Positions 52,734 through 62,148 of a stretch of 64,000 bases of DNA are shown in pieces. The stretch covers positions 124,001 to 188,000 of the forward strand of contig CAJXXR010000002.1 of NCBI GenBank assembly GCA_913063375.1, written 5' to 3'. Position 1 is the first letter of the stretch; each line of letters starts with the position of its first letter. Origin of the DNA: an uncultured Flavobacteriales bacterium. Its GTDB lineage: Bacteria > Bacteroidota > Bacteroidia > Flavobacteriales > CAJXXR01. The position numbers were made by a program, and so were the translations under genes. The notes beneath the pieces were generated by a model, which worked only from the letters and a program-made list of their open reading frames with translations, made no database searches and was not told the origin of the DNA.

Positions 52734-54635
52734 ATGGAAGAGATGAACAATGAGCTAATGTTTGACCTACCGAAAGAAAAATCATCTGTTATCAAGGTAA
52801 TAGGTGTTGGTGGGGGTGGAAGCAATGCTGTAAACCACATGTACCGATTAGGTATAAAGGGAGTGGATTTTGTGGTCTGTAATACAGATTCTCAGGCATT
52901 AGATGCTAGTCCGGTTCCTAATAAAATACAATTAGGTATTTCTTTAACAAAGGGTCTTGGTGCAGGTGCTGATCCAGAAATTGGAGAGAAAGCCGCTCAG
53001 GAGAATTTGGAAGAAATAAGAAGCTTCCTTGAAACAGGGACAGAAATGGTCTTTATTACTGCCGGAATGGGTGGTGGTACAGGTACTGGAGCGGCACCCA
53101 TTATTGCAAGAACAGCCAGAGAGATGGGCGTCTTGACAGTTGGTATAGTTACAATTCCATTTGTTTTTGAAGGAAGAACTAGGTTAAAACAAGCAGATCT
53201 GGGTGTTGAGCAAATGCGTGAATACGTAGATACCTTAATTGTTGTAAATAACAATAAGATCCGTGAGATATATGGAAATGTAGGTTTCAAAACTGCTTTT
53301 GCAAAAGCAGATGAAATATTAGCTACTGCATCCAAAGGAATTTCAGAGGTTATTACGCAGCCCTGTTTTATCAATATTGACCTTAATGATGCTAGAACCG
53401 TATTGAAAGATAGTGGTACGGCCATTATGGGTACGGGTATTGCTACAGGGGAAGGTAGGGCTATGGAGGCTGTTAATCAAGCCTTAAATTCTCCATTACT
53501 GAATGATAATAGTATCCAAGGTGCACAGAAGGTATTACTACTGATTATTTCTGGTTCTGATGAAATCACTTTTGATGAAATCGCCCAAATTAATGATGCT
53601 ATCCAAGATGAGGCTAGCGAAAATAATACGGCTGATATCATTATGGGGGTTGGTGAAGATGAATCTCTTGGAAATGGAATTAGTGTTACTGTTATTGCTA
53701 CAGGTTTTGAAGCTAGCAATGGCTATAATCCTGTTACAATGGAACCCAAAAAAGTGGTGCATGTTTTAAACGAAACAGAACAGCCTATTCAAAATGTTAT
53801 CAGTGAAATTCAAAAGAATCAAATTGATATATCTACTGGAAGAAGGTTGGCTTCAGAAGTGGAAGAAACGCCTAGTACTCCTAAGTCTCAGACTACTCTT
53901 AGTTTTGGGGCTAAAGGAATTTCTGAAAGCAAGATTGAACATATAAGGGAAGAGCCAGTAGTAAAGAGTGCTCCTGCTGTAACGGAGGAATTCGTGACTC
54001 CAGTTTATGAGATCAGCAGCTCAGATGATAGTGAAGAAATGACCTTCGAGCTAGATATGGATATGCCTTTAGTACAGGAGACGCCGAAGGAGGACGAATT
54101 GTTGCAATTTGATGTGAAAACAGTTGGGGATTCCCCAGCACCTGATTCAACACCCCATTTCACGAATGGATACCCATCAGGTGTAGAGTCGAAATTGGAA
54201 GCGAACTCAAATGAGACGGATGGTTTTCAAGCAAGATCAAAGCAAGTTACCGTTCATTCTTTAACGGATGATGAGCCTGAAGTTAGAGCTGCAGTGAAGC
54301 AAGAACCAAAGGAAATTAATCCTGAAATGGCTATAAATAGGGAAGAGGCACCTATTATTTCCTCTCCGGTGGAGAGTGTTAGCCCAGAAGAAATGATTCA
54401 TAGAGTAAAGGAAAGAAAGATGCGTTTACAGGCATATAATTTCCAATTGAATAGTGTCTCAGATATCGAAAAGGTGGAAAATGAACCTGCTTATAAGCGA
54501 CAAGGCGTGCAACTGGATGATGCACAACAGTCTAATCAAAAACAGGTGTCAAAATATTCCTTGGACAATGATAGTACTGGGAATCAAAATCAACTAAGAT
54601 CAAATAATAGTTATTTACATAATAACGTAGACTAA
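52734..54635 (+). CDS. ftsZ: Cell division GTPase FtsZ with long C-terminal linker
   Basis: The tubulin-like ring protein. Residues 15-330 form the GTPase and C-terminal subdomain: GVGGGGSNAVNHMYRLGI, the tubulin signature GGGTGTGAAPIIA and VNNNKIREIYGN. From about residue 345 to 590 an acidic, low-complexity linker follows, giving 633 aa against about 385 in E. coli. Such linkers are common in Bacteroidota. A conserved-looking tail (PAYKRQGVQLDDAQQSN) ends it and probably contacts FtsA. yqeY starts 1 bp after the stop. Confidence 0.96.
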   Translation: MEEMNNELMFDLPKEKSSVIKVIGVGGGGSNAVNHMYRLGIKGVDFVVCNTDSQALDASPVPNKIQLGISLTKGLGAGADPEIGEKAAQENLEEIRSFLETGTEMVFITAGMGGGTGTGAAPIIARTAREMGVLTVGIVTIPFVFEGRTRLKQADLGVEQMREYVDTLIVVNNNKIREIYGNVGFKTAFAKADEILATASKGISEVITQPCFINIDLNDARTVLKDSGTAIMGTGIATGEGRAMEAVNQALNSPLLNDNSIQGAQKVLLLIISGSDEITFDEIAQINDAIQDEASENNTADIIMGVGEDESLGNGISVTVIATGFEASNGYNPVTMEPKKVVHVLNETEQPIQNVISEIQKNQIDISTGRRLASEVEETPSTPKSQTTLSFGAKGISESKIEHIREEPVVKSAPAVTEEFVTPVYEISSSDDSEEMTFELDMDMPLVQETPKEDELLQFDVKTVGDSPAPDSTPHFTNGYPSGVESKLEANSNETDGFQARSKQVTVHSLTDDEPEVRAAVKQEPKEINPEMAINREEAPIISSPVESVSPEEMIHRVKERKMRLQAYNFQLNSVSDIEKVENEPAYKRQGVQLDDAQQSNQKQVSKYSLDNDSTGNQNQLRSNNSYLHNNVD

Positions 54636-54636
54636 G

Positions 54637-55089
54637 ATGAGTATTTTAAAAGACTTGATGCCTTTAATAAAAGAGGCAATGAAGGCAAAAGACCAAATGG
54701 CTTTAGCTGGATTGAGAGCAATTAAATCGGAAGTATTAAAGGCTAAAACAGCTGCAGGTGCTACCGAAGAATTGACAGAAGATGAGGAGATTAAGTTGCT
54801 CCAACGATTGGTAAAACAACGTAGAGATGCAGCGGCTATCTATAGAGAACAAGATAGAGGTGATTTGTTGAAAGATGAAGAAGACCAAGCGGATGTAATT
54901 GCTCAGTTTTTACCGAAACAAATGTCTTCTGAGGAGTTGGAAGCAAGCCTTAAAGAAATAATAGCTCAAGTAGGAGCTGCTGGACCTAAAGATATGGGGA
55001 AAGTGATGGGAATGGCTAATAAAAACTTAGCAGGAAAAGCTGAAGGAAGAGCCATTGCTGATACCGTAAAAAGGCTATTGACAAACTAG
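54637..55089 (+). CDS. GatB/YqeY domain-containing protein
   Basis: A 150 aa helical protein with the tail domain shared by GatB: LRAIKSEVLKAKTA, LLQRLVKQRRDAAAIYREQ, and MGKVMGMANKNLAGKAEGR. The stand-alone YqeY family has no certain function; in GatB the same domain contacts tRNA. It closes the dcw cluster and ends at a strong terminator. Confidence 0.92.
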   Translation: MSILKDLMPLIKEAMKAKDQMALAGLRAIKSEVLKAKTAAGATEELTEDEEIKLLQRLVKQRRDAAAIYREQDRGDLLKDEEDQADVIAQFLPKQMSSEELEASLKEIIAQVGAAGPKDMGKVMGMANKNLAGKAEGRAIADTVKRLLTN

Positions 55090-55108
55090 TCAATATTTGA
55101 ATACAATT

Positions 55109-55150
55109 TAAAGCCGTTCCGATTTTCTCGGAACGGCTTTTTTTTTTGAT
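55109..55150 (+). terminator. Intrinsic terminator at the end of the dcw cluster
   Basis: AAGCCGTTCCGA and TCGGAACGGCTT form a perfect 12 bp stem (55111-55122/55128-55139) with a TTTTC loop, followed by a long T run. Confidence 0.95.
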
Positions 55151-55204
55151 CTGCATTGAAATAGACCGTATAAGAAAGATTAAATTTGAATATAATTTTG
55201 CGAT

Positions 55205-56569
55205 ATGTCAGATACTATTAGCACCTATCACCCCGCGAATGGGGAGTTGATAAAAGAATATTCCTACTGGACAAATTCAGAGATTGAAGAGCGATTTGTA
55301 CTTTCTAATGTGGTATATGGGAAGTGGAAAAAGACTCCTTTGAAGGATAGATTAGCGTTATTAAAAAAATTAGCTAATCAGTTAAGAGTCAAAAGAAAAT
55401 CCTTGGCTAATCTTATAGTGTTAGAAATGGGGAAGCCTTTGAGAGATGCTCTTGTAGAGGTTGATAAATGTGCAGTATTATGTGATTATTATGTCGAGAA
55501 CGCGGAAGACGCATTGAAGAATAAACCCTTAGAAAGTTCTTTTGCCAGTAGTTATATAGCGTATATGCCTAAAGGAATAATTTTAGGAATTATGCCTTGG
55601 AATTTTCCATTTTGGCAAGCTTTTCGTTTCGCCGTTCCAGCTATAATTGCAGGGAATATTACTTGGTTGAAACATGCCCCAAATACCACGGAGTGTAATT
55701 TGGTCATTGAGCGTATGTTCGAAATGGCAGGATTTCCGAAAGGCGTATATCAAGCCATAGTTGTAGCTGTAGATCAGGTAGAGAAAATAATTGCTCATCC
55801 CTTAATTGGAGGGGTTAGTCTTACAGGATCAGAAAGAGCAGGCTCTGCTGTCGCCTCTATGGCAGGGAAGTACATAAAGACAAGTGTTTTGGAGCTAGGT
55901 GGAAACGACGCTTGTTTGATTACAAGGAACGCGGAAACTGAGAAGGCTATTGAGGCAGCAATTCTATCCCGGATGATTAACTCTGGTCAAACCTGTATTT
56001 CTACAAAACGAATTTTTGTTCCTAAGGAGCGATTATCAGAATATCTGGAAATAGCAGAAAGTATACTATCTGGTTATACAAAAGGTGTATTGACCGATCT
56101 GGATACTAAAATAGGCTATATGGCTCGAGAAGATTTAGCCGACCAATTGGAAAAACAATATGCGAAACTGGTAGCGCATGGTGCGGTCGTAGTAAAGCCA
56201 TTAGAGCGTGAAGGTAATTTTCTGTCACCTGCCTTATTAGTAATGAAAGAAGGTGATCGATTTATGATTGATGAGGAGTTGTTTGGTCCTATAGTCTTGA
56301 TGTACCCTTTTACCGAAATAGATCTGGCTGTGGAAGAAATTAATGCAAGTCCATTTGGATTAGGTGCTTCAGTTTGGAGTGAAGATAATATGGAGGCTAC
56401 CGAATTGGCAAATAAATTAGAGGTTGGGTGTGTTGCAGTGAATGATTTTGTGAAATCAGATGTTAGCTTACCTTTTGGAGGTACTAAACGAAGTGGGTAT
56501 GGTAGGGAATTGCATACTGATGCCTTGCTAACGTTTACAAATCCTAAAACGATTTACCATGCAAAATAA
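55205..56569 (+). CDS. NAD(P)-dependent aldehyde dehydrogenase, succinate-semialdehyde type
   Basis: A 454 aa member of the ALDH superfamily. Signatures: IMPWNFPFWQAFRFA (cofactor pocket), SLTGSERAGSAVASMAGKY, the general base in VLELGGNDACLI, the catalytic Cys in NSGQTCISTKRIFV and EELFGPIVLMYPF. Length and the ELGGNDA/GQTCIS pattern resemble YneI/GabD-type succinate-semialdehyde dehydrogenases. ATG 55205 lies 4 bp after TAATTTTG, a possible -7 box. Substrate is inferred from family only. Confidence 0.9.
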   Translation: MSDTISTYHPANGELIKEYSYWTNSEIEERFVLSNVVYGKWKKTPLKDRLALLKKLANQLRVKRKSLANLIVLEMGKPLRDALVEVDKCAVLCDYYVENAEDALKNKPLESSFASSYIAYMPKGIILGIMPWNFPFWQAFRFAVPAIIAGNITWLKHAPNTTECNLVIERMFEMAGFPKGVYQAIVVAVDQVEKIIAHPLIGGVSLTGSERAGSAVASMAGKYIKTSVLELGGNDACLITRNAETEKAIEAAILSRMINSGQTCISTKRIFVPKERLSEYLEIAESILSGYTKGVLTDLDTKIGYMAREDLADQLEKQYAKLVAHGAVVVKPLEREGNFLSPALLVMKEGDRFMIDEELFGPIVLMYPFTEIDLAVEEINASPFGLGASVWSEDNMEATELANKLEVGCVAVNDFVKSDVSLPFGGTKRSGYGRELHTDALLTFTNPKTIYHAK

Positions 56570-56599
56570 AAGGAGCCCAATATATTGGGCTCCTTTTAT
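56568..56599. terminator. Bidirectional terminator
   Basis: A perfect 30 bp inverted repeat centred at 56582 (arms AAAAGGAGCCCAATA/TATTGGGCTCCTTTT) between the convergent aldehyde dehydrogenase and lipoprotein genes. Confidence 0.93.
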
Positions 56600-56601
56600 T
56601 T

Positions 56602-57408
56602 TTAATAGATAATAGTGAAGTTATTATTAGGGTCGCTTGAATTCTTAATGGGGATTGAAATAGTGCCATTAGGCTCAGAAAAATGAACACTAAGATCAAA
56701 GCTTATGGTTCTAGTTATTAAAGCATCACATGCGTCGTCAAAATCAGCATGATCTAAGGTGAGATCAGAAGGTGTAGGAGGCGTGCCACACCAAGTCCAA
56801 AATCTGCTTAGACGAAATAGATGAGCGCTACATCCTCCCGAATAGGTAAGGTTAATATTTAAACAGGTCCCAATCAATTCTACAGAATTGATTTGTACAG
56901 GGTCTGCCCAATATGGAGAAAGGTAAGATGCTTCATGTAAAATAGGGATACATTCGTTGTAGTCACAAAATCCCGTAATATTGATAGATGGGTAGCCAGA
57001 GCACGATCCTAAGATTGGTAAAGATTCGTAGAAAATTGCTATTTCCTCTCCGCCCCAAAATTCAATCTCAGGGTCTGATAGTATAACTTCGAAAAATTGA
57101 CCACTTTCATTTTCTAGTATCAATCCGCAATCGCTACTGATATGGGTCGTGAATATGGTAGCGCTATCACAAGGAAGGGCTTCTTCTGCACAAGGCCCCT
57201 GTGTCCAACTAGTTACTCCACCATAATATTTAGCGGAAGGTATGTTAGAATAAGTGATACCATTACATCCACAAACGGGATTGTAGTCAAGTGTGATAGG
57301 AGCATCCAAATTTATTTGATCTGGGTCTATACAGGTTGTGTCCTCTTTATCACATGAAATAAACAAGAGGGAAATTGTAAGGCTGAAAAAAAAAGTAAAA
57401 AGCTTCAT
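56602..57408 (-). CDS. Lipoprotein with Kazal-type domain
   Basis: A 268 aa protein with a lipoprotein signal (TISLLFISCDKEDTTC). Residues about 35-75 read as a Kazal-like domain: YNPVCGCNGITYSNIPSAKY with a final GPCAEE; the pattern DYNPVCGCNGITY is typical. The rest is Cys-rich and beta-like (SDCGLILEN, CSGYPSINITGFCDYNEC), suggesting more disulfides after export. Kazal domains inhibit serine proteases in animals; a role in defence against predators or competitors is speculation. It shares the terminator with the aldehyde dehydrogenase. Confidence 0.75.
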   Translation of the reverse strand: MKLFTFFFSLTISLLFISCDKEDTTCIDPDQINLDAPITLDYNPVCGCNGITYSNIPSAKYYGGVTSWTQGPCAEEALPCDSATIFTTHISSDCGLILENESGQFFEVILSDPEIEFWGGEEIAIFYESLPILGSCSGYPSINITGFCDYNECIPILHEASYLSPYWADPVQINSVELIGTCLNINLTYSGGCSAHLFRLSRFWTWCGTPPTPSDLTLDHADFDDACDALITRTISFDLSVHFSEPNGTISIPIKNSSDPNNNFTIIY

Positions 57409-57472
57409 AGGATAAATTTTTTAAGGGTATACCTATAAGATTATTATTTTCTAAATGGTTGCACTAAACCGA

Positions 57473-58699
57473 TTAAAAATGAATATTTAATCCTGTTTTA
57501 ATACTCGTTCTGTGGTCATTAGATTTCCCTATACCTTGTATAAAAGAGGGTTCAGCAAAGATTCCTATCCAATTTAGGAATCGGTATTCAAGTCCAACTC
57601 CTAGGCTGATATGATCTTTTGAGTATAGATCGGAAAGATCCGTTCTTGTAATCGAATTGCTGTATTCTTGTGATACAGAAAGGTTGTAGGTGCTTTGGAT
57701 ATAGCTGTTAAATTTAGTTTTTCGGAACAATTGATAGCGAAGTCCTAAGGGGATACTAATTTGTTCGTACTTGTAATTCCCAGGCAGTTCATTGATGTTT
57801 AAGGTGCCGGTTCTATTTTCTTGTTGATAGTTTCCATTTTCTACGAAATAGTGTAGTCCTGTAACAATACTCAGAGCTCCTTGAATTTGTTTTACTGCTA
57901 CAATTTCTGTTTCAATTCGAGAGCTATAAGTATATCTTCTTAAGTTCTGTTCAGGTAAAAATGTAGGGACATCTGTATTTTCCCAATCGAATAGAGAGGT
58001 TTTTACAGAGTTGGAATTGGAGCTGTTTCCATTATTCGGTAAGCTGAGGTTACTTGCTATTATCCAGTTGGAGTTGGTGGTTTTTTCCGTTACTTGAGGT
58101 TCCCAATAATTTTCAATTTCTGAACTTTCTGGGTTTTCCGCTAATTGAGAAGGCTCCTCTGATTCTTTGTCTTTAAGAAAACCTTTTAAAGTCTTTTCTT
58201 GATGAGGGGTGCCTGTAGATTCATTAGCGATAGTCGCAGGCTGTTGATGTACCGTCTCTTCGTTTATTGGGTTTGATTCAGCATTTTTGCTTTGTTCAAC
58301 TATGTTTGCAGCGTTAGGTGTTGATGTACTTTGAGCATAGGCAAATTGGATTCCATGGCCGTTTTTAATTTTAGCCAATTTTTGTTTTGAATGCAGGATT
58401 TGTTCCTTAAAAGAAGGTAGCAAAGAGCTTTGTATTCTTGGGATTTCCGTTGTACTGGATGGTGTATTGATTTGGCTAATTACTTTTGGTTGATCCCCTT
58501 CAGATAATTGTAAATTTATGAGGTAGCCACTTCCTAAAAAGGCAATAAGCATAGCAGCTACTGAGAAATACCTTTTCCTGAAGAAAAGTGTATTCTTGCG
58601 GTTTAATTTCCCTTCTATATTGTTCCATAAGTCGGGATTGGGTTCGACTTCATGGTTTGAAAGCATATCTTTCCAACTTTTGTTTTCCATCTGCTTCAT
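57473..58699 (-). CDS. Anti-sigma-like N-terminus fused to outer-membrane barrel
   Basis: A 408 aa protein. Residues 1-42 are cytoplasmic-like (WKDMLSNHEVEPNPDLWNNI), residues 45-64 are a membrane helix (YFSVAAMLIAFLGSGYLINL), a long Ser/Asn/Glu-rich linker follows, and the last 170 residues look like an 8-strand barrel (YSSRIETEIVAVKQIQGALS onward, ending HRTSIKTGLNIHF). It overlaps the ECF sigma gene by ATGA, so its N-terminus may bind that sigma factor while the barrel sits in the outer membrane. The sigma-binding role is inferred from position and architecture, not proven. Confidence 0.75.
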   Translation of the reverse strand: MKQMENKSWKDMLSNHEVEPNPDLWNNIEGKLNRKNTLFFRKRYFSVAAMLIAFLGSGYLINLQLSEGDQPKVISQINTPSSTTEIPRIQSSLLPSFKEQILHSKQKLAKIKNGHGIQFAYAQSTSTPNAANIVEQSKNAESNPINEETVHQQPATIANESTGTPHQEKTLKGFLKDKESEEPSQLAENPESSEIENYWEPQVTEKTTNSNWIIASNLSLPNNGNSSNSNSVKTSLFDWENTDVPTFLPEQNLRRYTYSSRIETEIVAVKQIQGALSIVTGLHYFVENGNYQQENRTGTLNINELPGNYKYEQISIPLGLRYQLFRKTKFNSYIQSTYNLSVSQEYSNSITRTDLSDLYSKDHISLGVGLEYRFLNWIGIFAEPSFIQGIGKSNDHRTSIKTGLNIHF

Positions 58700-59262
58700 A
58701 GTATACTTTTTTGTACTTCCTGTTGTAGTAGTAATCTTAATTTCATTTTAGCTCTCGCTAATTGGGATTTTGAAGTCCCAACACTTATGGAAAGTGATTC
58801 TGCAATTTCTTGATGAGTATAGCCGTCCAAGACATATAGGTTGAATACTACTTTGTATCCTTCAGGTAATTGATCTATATAGTTTAAAATCTCTTGTAGG
58901 CTAAGGCTGTCTTCGGTTTCGTATTTTTCCTGAAAGTCGTCGTAGCTGACCGTATGTAGGTCAGAAAGCGAGTACATATGGACTTTTTTCCTTAAAAACT
59001 GTAGGGAATGATTTACAAATAACCTTCGTAACCAACCCTCAAAACTTCCCTGAAACCTGTATTGGTCTATCTTCTCAAAAACAAGCATGAATCCTTCTTG
59101 AAGTAAATCCTCTGAATCGGGTAAATTTCCGGCATATCTCCGACATATAGCTAGCATTTTGCTAGCATATTGATCATAAAGTGCTTTTTGTGCTGCGATT
59201 TTGTGCTTTTGGCAGCCCTTTATGATTTTGGTTTCCTGATCCAGTGATTTAAATATCCCCAT
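58696..59262 (-). CDS. ECF-type RNA polymerase sigma factor
   Basis: A 188 aa sigma-70 family protein. Region 2 is visible at residues 23-90 (YDQYASKMLAICRRYAGNLP, DSEDLLQEGFMLVFEKI) and region 4 at 125-180 (LPEGYKVVFNLYVLDGYTHQ, then EIAESLSISVGTSKSQLARA). No region 3. It is flanked by a lipoprotein 7 bp upstream and the barrel protein downstream, so envelope state is a likely signal. Confidence 0.93.
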   Translation of the reverse strand: MGIFKSLDQETKIIKGCQKHKIAAQKALYDQYASKMLAICRRYAGNLPDSEDLLQEGFMLVFEKIDQYRFQGSFEGWLRRLFVNHSLQFLRKKVHMYSLSDLHTVSYDDFQEKYETEDSLSLQEILNYIDQLPEGYKVVFNLYVLDGYTHQEIAESLSISVGTSKSQLARAKMKLRLLLQQEVQKSIL

Positions 59263-59269
59263 CTATTTC

Positions 59270-59800
59270 TTAAAGGGTAATTAGTAAGTTTTTCATCCAG
59301 TTATATATTGTGTCTGCGTATTCACCTGTATTTGTTTGTGTAATGTCTCCGTATTTTTTAATGATAACACTTTTATAGCAATCACAGGCGGATTGATACT
59401 TAAAGGCGTAATGGGTTTCTATTCCTGCATCAGCCATTATGGTTTCTGGTAGGCTTAGCGTATCATTCATTATTTGCATAGAGAGATCATGGAAATAGCT
59501 GACTTCAGATAGGTCTAATTGAAGCATTTCAGTGGCATTCCCGAAGTTCATATGCAAGCTATCAGCCATTATTTGACCATTTTGAATTTGGGCCCAATCA
59601 TCTTCTTCTTGAAGATAGTATTGGTAATATTTCCCTTCACTATCTATAAACCAACCAGAATGAATAAATCCCCAAGCGTAATTTATATAATCCTTTTGAA
59701 ACAATATGGGATTAACTGGAGTGGTGTTATTCGTGTCATTTTTTTTGCAAGCGAATAGACCAAGGCTCATTAAGAGTATAAATAGGATGGAATGTCGCAT
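59270..59800 (-). CDS. Hypothetical lipoprotein, 176 aa
   Basis: A lipoprotein signal (LFILLMSLGLFACKKND) opens the protein. It has a pair of Cys (SACDCYKS) in its C-terminal half and several aromatic residues, but no known domain. It is the first gene of the ECF sigma operon, 7 bp from the sigma gene. Its role may be related to the envelope signal, which is inference. Confidence 0.7.
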   Translation of the reverse strand: MRHSILFILLMSLGLFACKKNDTNNTTPVNPILFQKDYINYAWGFIHSGWFIDSEGKYYQYYLQEEDDWAQIQNGQIMADSLHMNFGNATEMLQLDLSEVSYFHDLSMQIMNDTLSLPETIMADAGIETHYAFKYQSACDCYKSVIIKKYGDITQTNTGEYADTIYNWMKNLLITL

Positions 59801-59955
59801 AATAAAGGTGTTCGTTTTTGTTCAAGTATACCCTATAGATGGCGTAAGTAGGATTTGGTTGCATATAGAGATACTTTTATTATCAAAATCATTCAGTTAA
59901 ATCATTTTATGAGTGTATATAAAATTACATAATTTATTTGTCGAATGGATTGGAC

Positions 59956-59988
59956 AAAAAAAAAAGAGCGTTATAAACGCTCTTTTAA
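59956..59988 (-). terminator. Terminator of the DUF255 gene
   Basis: AAAAGAGCGTT and AACGCTCTTTT form an 11 bp stem around ATA; a 9-base T run follows on the minus strand, just after the stop at 59992. Confidence 0.9.
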
Positions 59989-59991
59989 TTA

Positions 59992-62118
59992 TTATTTCAT
60001 CTGCTTAATTGCATCCGGAATTTCATTGACTGGGAGTTTGCAGGCTTTATCGATGCAAACATATATTAGAGCACTTCCTTCAACATATTTATTAGTGACC
60101 AAAGGTATTTGACTCTCGGTGGTAGTTCCCATCAAAAGGTAATTGCCTGTTGCTTTCTGCCTAAAGCTTATGGCTTTTTCTTTAGCATCATCTCCAGCAA
60201 TTACAACCTCATAATATGGCGATGTTTGCTGCAAGTATAATTGAGCCCAATTGGAATATGCAGAACCATGTTTTCCAACATATTCTTTCATATTAGCAAG
60301 CATCGTTTTGGCTTGATCAAGGTAGCTAGCATCATCAAAAAGATGTCCTAATTTAAATAAATTATGGGCCATTATACTGTTTGATGCGGGAATAACATTG
60401 TCGTTAAGTTCTGTTTTTCGATGTATCAATGCTGCGTCATAGTCTGCAGTGTAATAAAACATTTGGGTCTCAGCATTTAGAAAATGTTCCTTGCTGTAGT
60501 CTACCAATCTTTTTGCTTCATTTATCCATTTTTCATCAAAGGTGCTACTGTATAGTGATGTATATGCTTCAGCTACTAAAGCGTAGTCATCTAAATAAGC
60601 GCTGATTTTACTGAGTCCTTTTGAATGGGTTCTATAAAGTCCACCTTCTGGAGTGTATAATTTATTTTTAAGGAAATTGGCATTATTAAGCGCAAGGGTC
60701 AAATATTCTTCGTCTCCAAAAGCGCCATAGGCATCACATAGTCCTTTTATCATGAGTGCATTCCATGAGGTAAGACACTTATAATCTAAAGGTGGCCTTT
60801 CTCGGATTGATCTTTCTTTAAGTAGTCTTTCGATGACTTCTTCGTTTTTAGAAAGTAAAGTTTCTAAAGGCATTCCTTCCTTCTTTGCGAAGCTTGCTAA
60901 GTCTTGGTCTTTGAATAAAATATAGTTTCCATGTTCCCAAAGTCCAAGTCGATCTACATGATATAGCTTACTGAACCAATTGTAGTCAGATCCAAGAATT
61001 TGCTGTAATTCCTCTTTTTTCCATACATAGAATTTACCTTCTTCTCCTTCGCTATCTGCATCAAGGGAGGAATAAAACCCGTAGTCCTCAGACATCAATT
61101 CACGCTGAACGAAGTGTATAGTTTGATCTACTAAGCTTTTGTATTCTTCATTCTTATATACTTTGTAGGCGTTGCTATAAAGGCTTATAAGTTGTGCATT
61201 ATCGTAAAGCATTTTCTCAAAATGCGGAACTTTCCAAACTTTGTCTGTGGAGTATCTTGCGAAACCACCTCCTACATGATCATAAAGACCACCTCTTGAC
61301 ATTCTGTCCAAAGTTGTACGGACGAAGTCTTTTAGTTCTGCGTTGTCTGTATTTTGTGCATAGTTTAGTAGGAAGCTATAGTTAGTAGGCATAGGGAATT
61401 TTGGAGCTCTGTTTGTTCCACCATATTGGTGATCGAAATCTTTTTCCCAATGCATTAATGTTCCTTCCAGAGTTTCAGCACTGAAAGTTTTATCTGTTGA
61501 AGCAGTTTCTACCAATTCGTATTGGCTGATTCCTTGTTGTAATCTTGAAGCATATTCTTCAGCCTCTTCTGGACTTTTAGCATAGAGCTCTCTTACCTTG
61601 GTTAGGGCTTTTATCCATTCATCCTTTGGGAAGTAAGTCCCTCCAAATATAGGTCTACCATCTGGTAAGGCAATGCAATTTAATGGCCAACCACCTCGCT
61701 GTGTCATTAATTGAACAGCATCCATATAGACTTGGTCAATATCTGGCCTTTCTTCTCTGTCAACTTTAATTGGGACAAAATATTCATTCATTATGGCTGC
61801 AACAGTGCTGTCTTCAAAAGACTCATGTTCCATGACATGGCACCAGTGACAAGCTGCATAGCCCACACTAATGATAAGGAGCTTGTTTTCCTTTTTGGCC
61901 TTCTCGAGAGCTTCGTCACCCCAAGGCATCCAGTTTACTGGATTGTAGGCGTGTTGAAGTAGGTAGGGGCTAGTTTCGTTGATTAAGGCATTTGCCTTTT
62001 TGTCGGAGTGGTGATCCATAGTGGTGGTATTTTGACTGGAACCGCAAGCAAATAAGGAGAAACTTGCTGCAATTAACCAACTAAAGGTTCTAAATTTTTT
62101 AAGACTTTTAATAGGCAT
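59992..62118 (-). CDS. Thioredoxin-domain (DUF255/YyaL-like) lipoprotein
   Basis: A 708 aa protein with a lipoprotein signal ([15 protein letters not shown]). Residues about 40-160 form the thioredoxin-like DUF255 domain with the CxxC motif in [17 protein letters not shown], and the remainder is an alpha/alpha toroid-like region with [20 protein letters not shown] and [17 protein letters not shown]. Proteins of this type (YyaL, human SPATA20) have no settled function. The frame opens ten codons earlier at 62148, but ATG 62118 begins the signal. Most homologues are cytoplasmic, so the lipoprotein signal is notable. Confidence 0.88.
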   Translation of the reverse strand: MPIKSLKKFRTFSWLIAASFSLFACGSSQNTTTMDHHSDKKANALINETSPYLLQHAYNPVNWMPWGDEALEKAKKENKLLIISVGYAACHWCHVMEHESFEDSTVAAIMNEYFVPIKVDREERPDIDQVYMDAVQLMTQRGGWPLNCIALPDGRPIFGGTYFPKDEWIKALTKVRELYAKSPEEAEEYASRLQQGISQYELVETASTDKTFSAETLEGTLMHWEKDFDHQYGGTNRAPKFPMPTNYSFLLNYAQNTDNAELKDFVRTTLDRMSRGGLYDHVGGGFARYSTDKVWKVPHFEKMLYDNAQLISLYSNAYKVYKNEEYKSLVDQTIHFVQRELMSEDYGFYSSLDADSEGEEGKFYVWKKEELQQILGSDYNWFSKLYHVDRLGLWEHGNYILFKDQDLASFAKKEGMPLETLLSKNEEVIERLLKERSIRERPPLDYKCLTSWNALMIKGLCDAYGAFGDEEYLTLALNNANFLKNKLYTPEGGLYRTHSKGLSKISAYLDDYALVAEAYTSLYSSTFDEKWINEAKRLVDYSKEHFLNAETQMFYYTADYDAALIHRKTELNDNVIPASNSIMAHNLFKLGHLFDDASYLDQAKTMLANMKEYVGKHGSAYSNWAQLYLQQTSPYYEVVIAGDDAKEKAISFRQKATGNYLLMGTTTESQIPLVTNKYVEGSALIYVCIDKACKLPVNEIPDAIKQMK

Positions 62119-62148
62119 GTTATTGTATTTTTTATAAAAGTAGTGCAA

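Noticed and set aside
52997..53425. 142-codon minus-strand frame inside ftsZ
   Set aside because: Antisense shadow of the conserved GTPase domain.
55193..55200. TAATTTTG box before the aldehyde dehydrogenase
   Set aside because: It lies only 4 bp before the ATG and has no TTG at 20 bp, so a promoter was not called.
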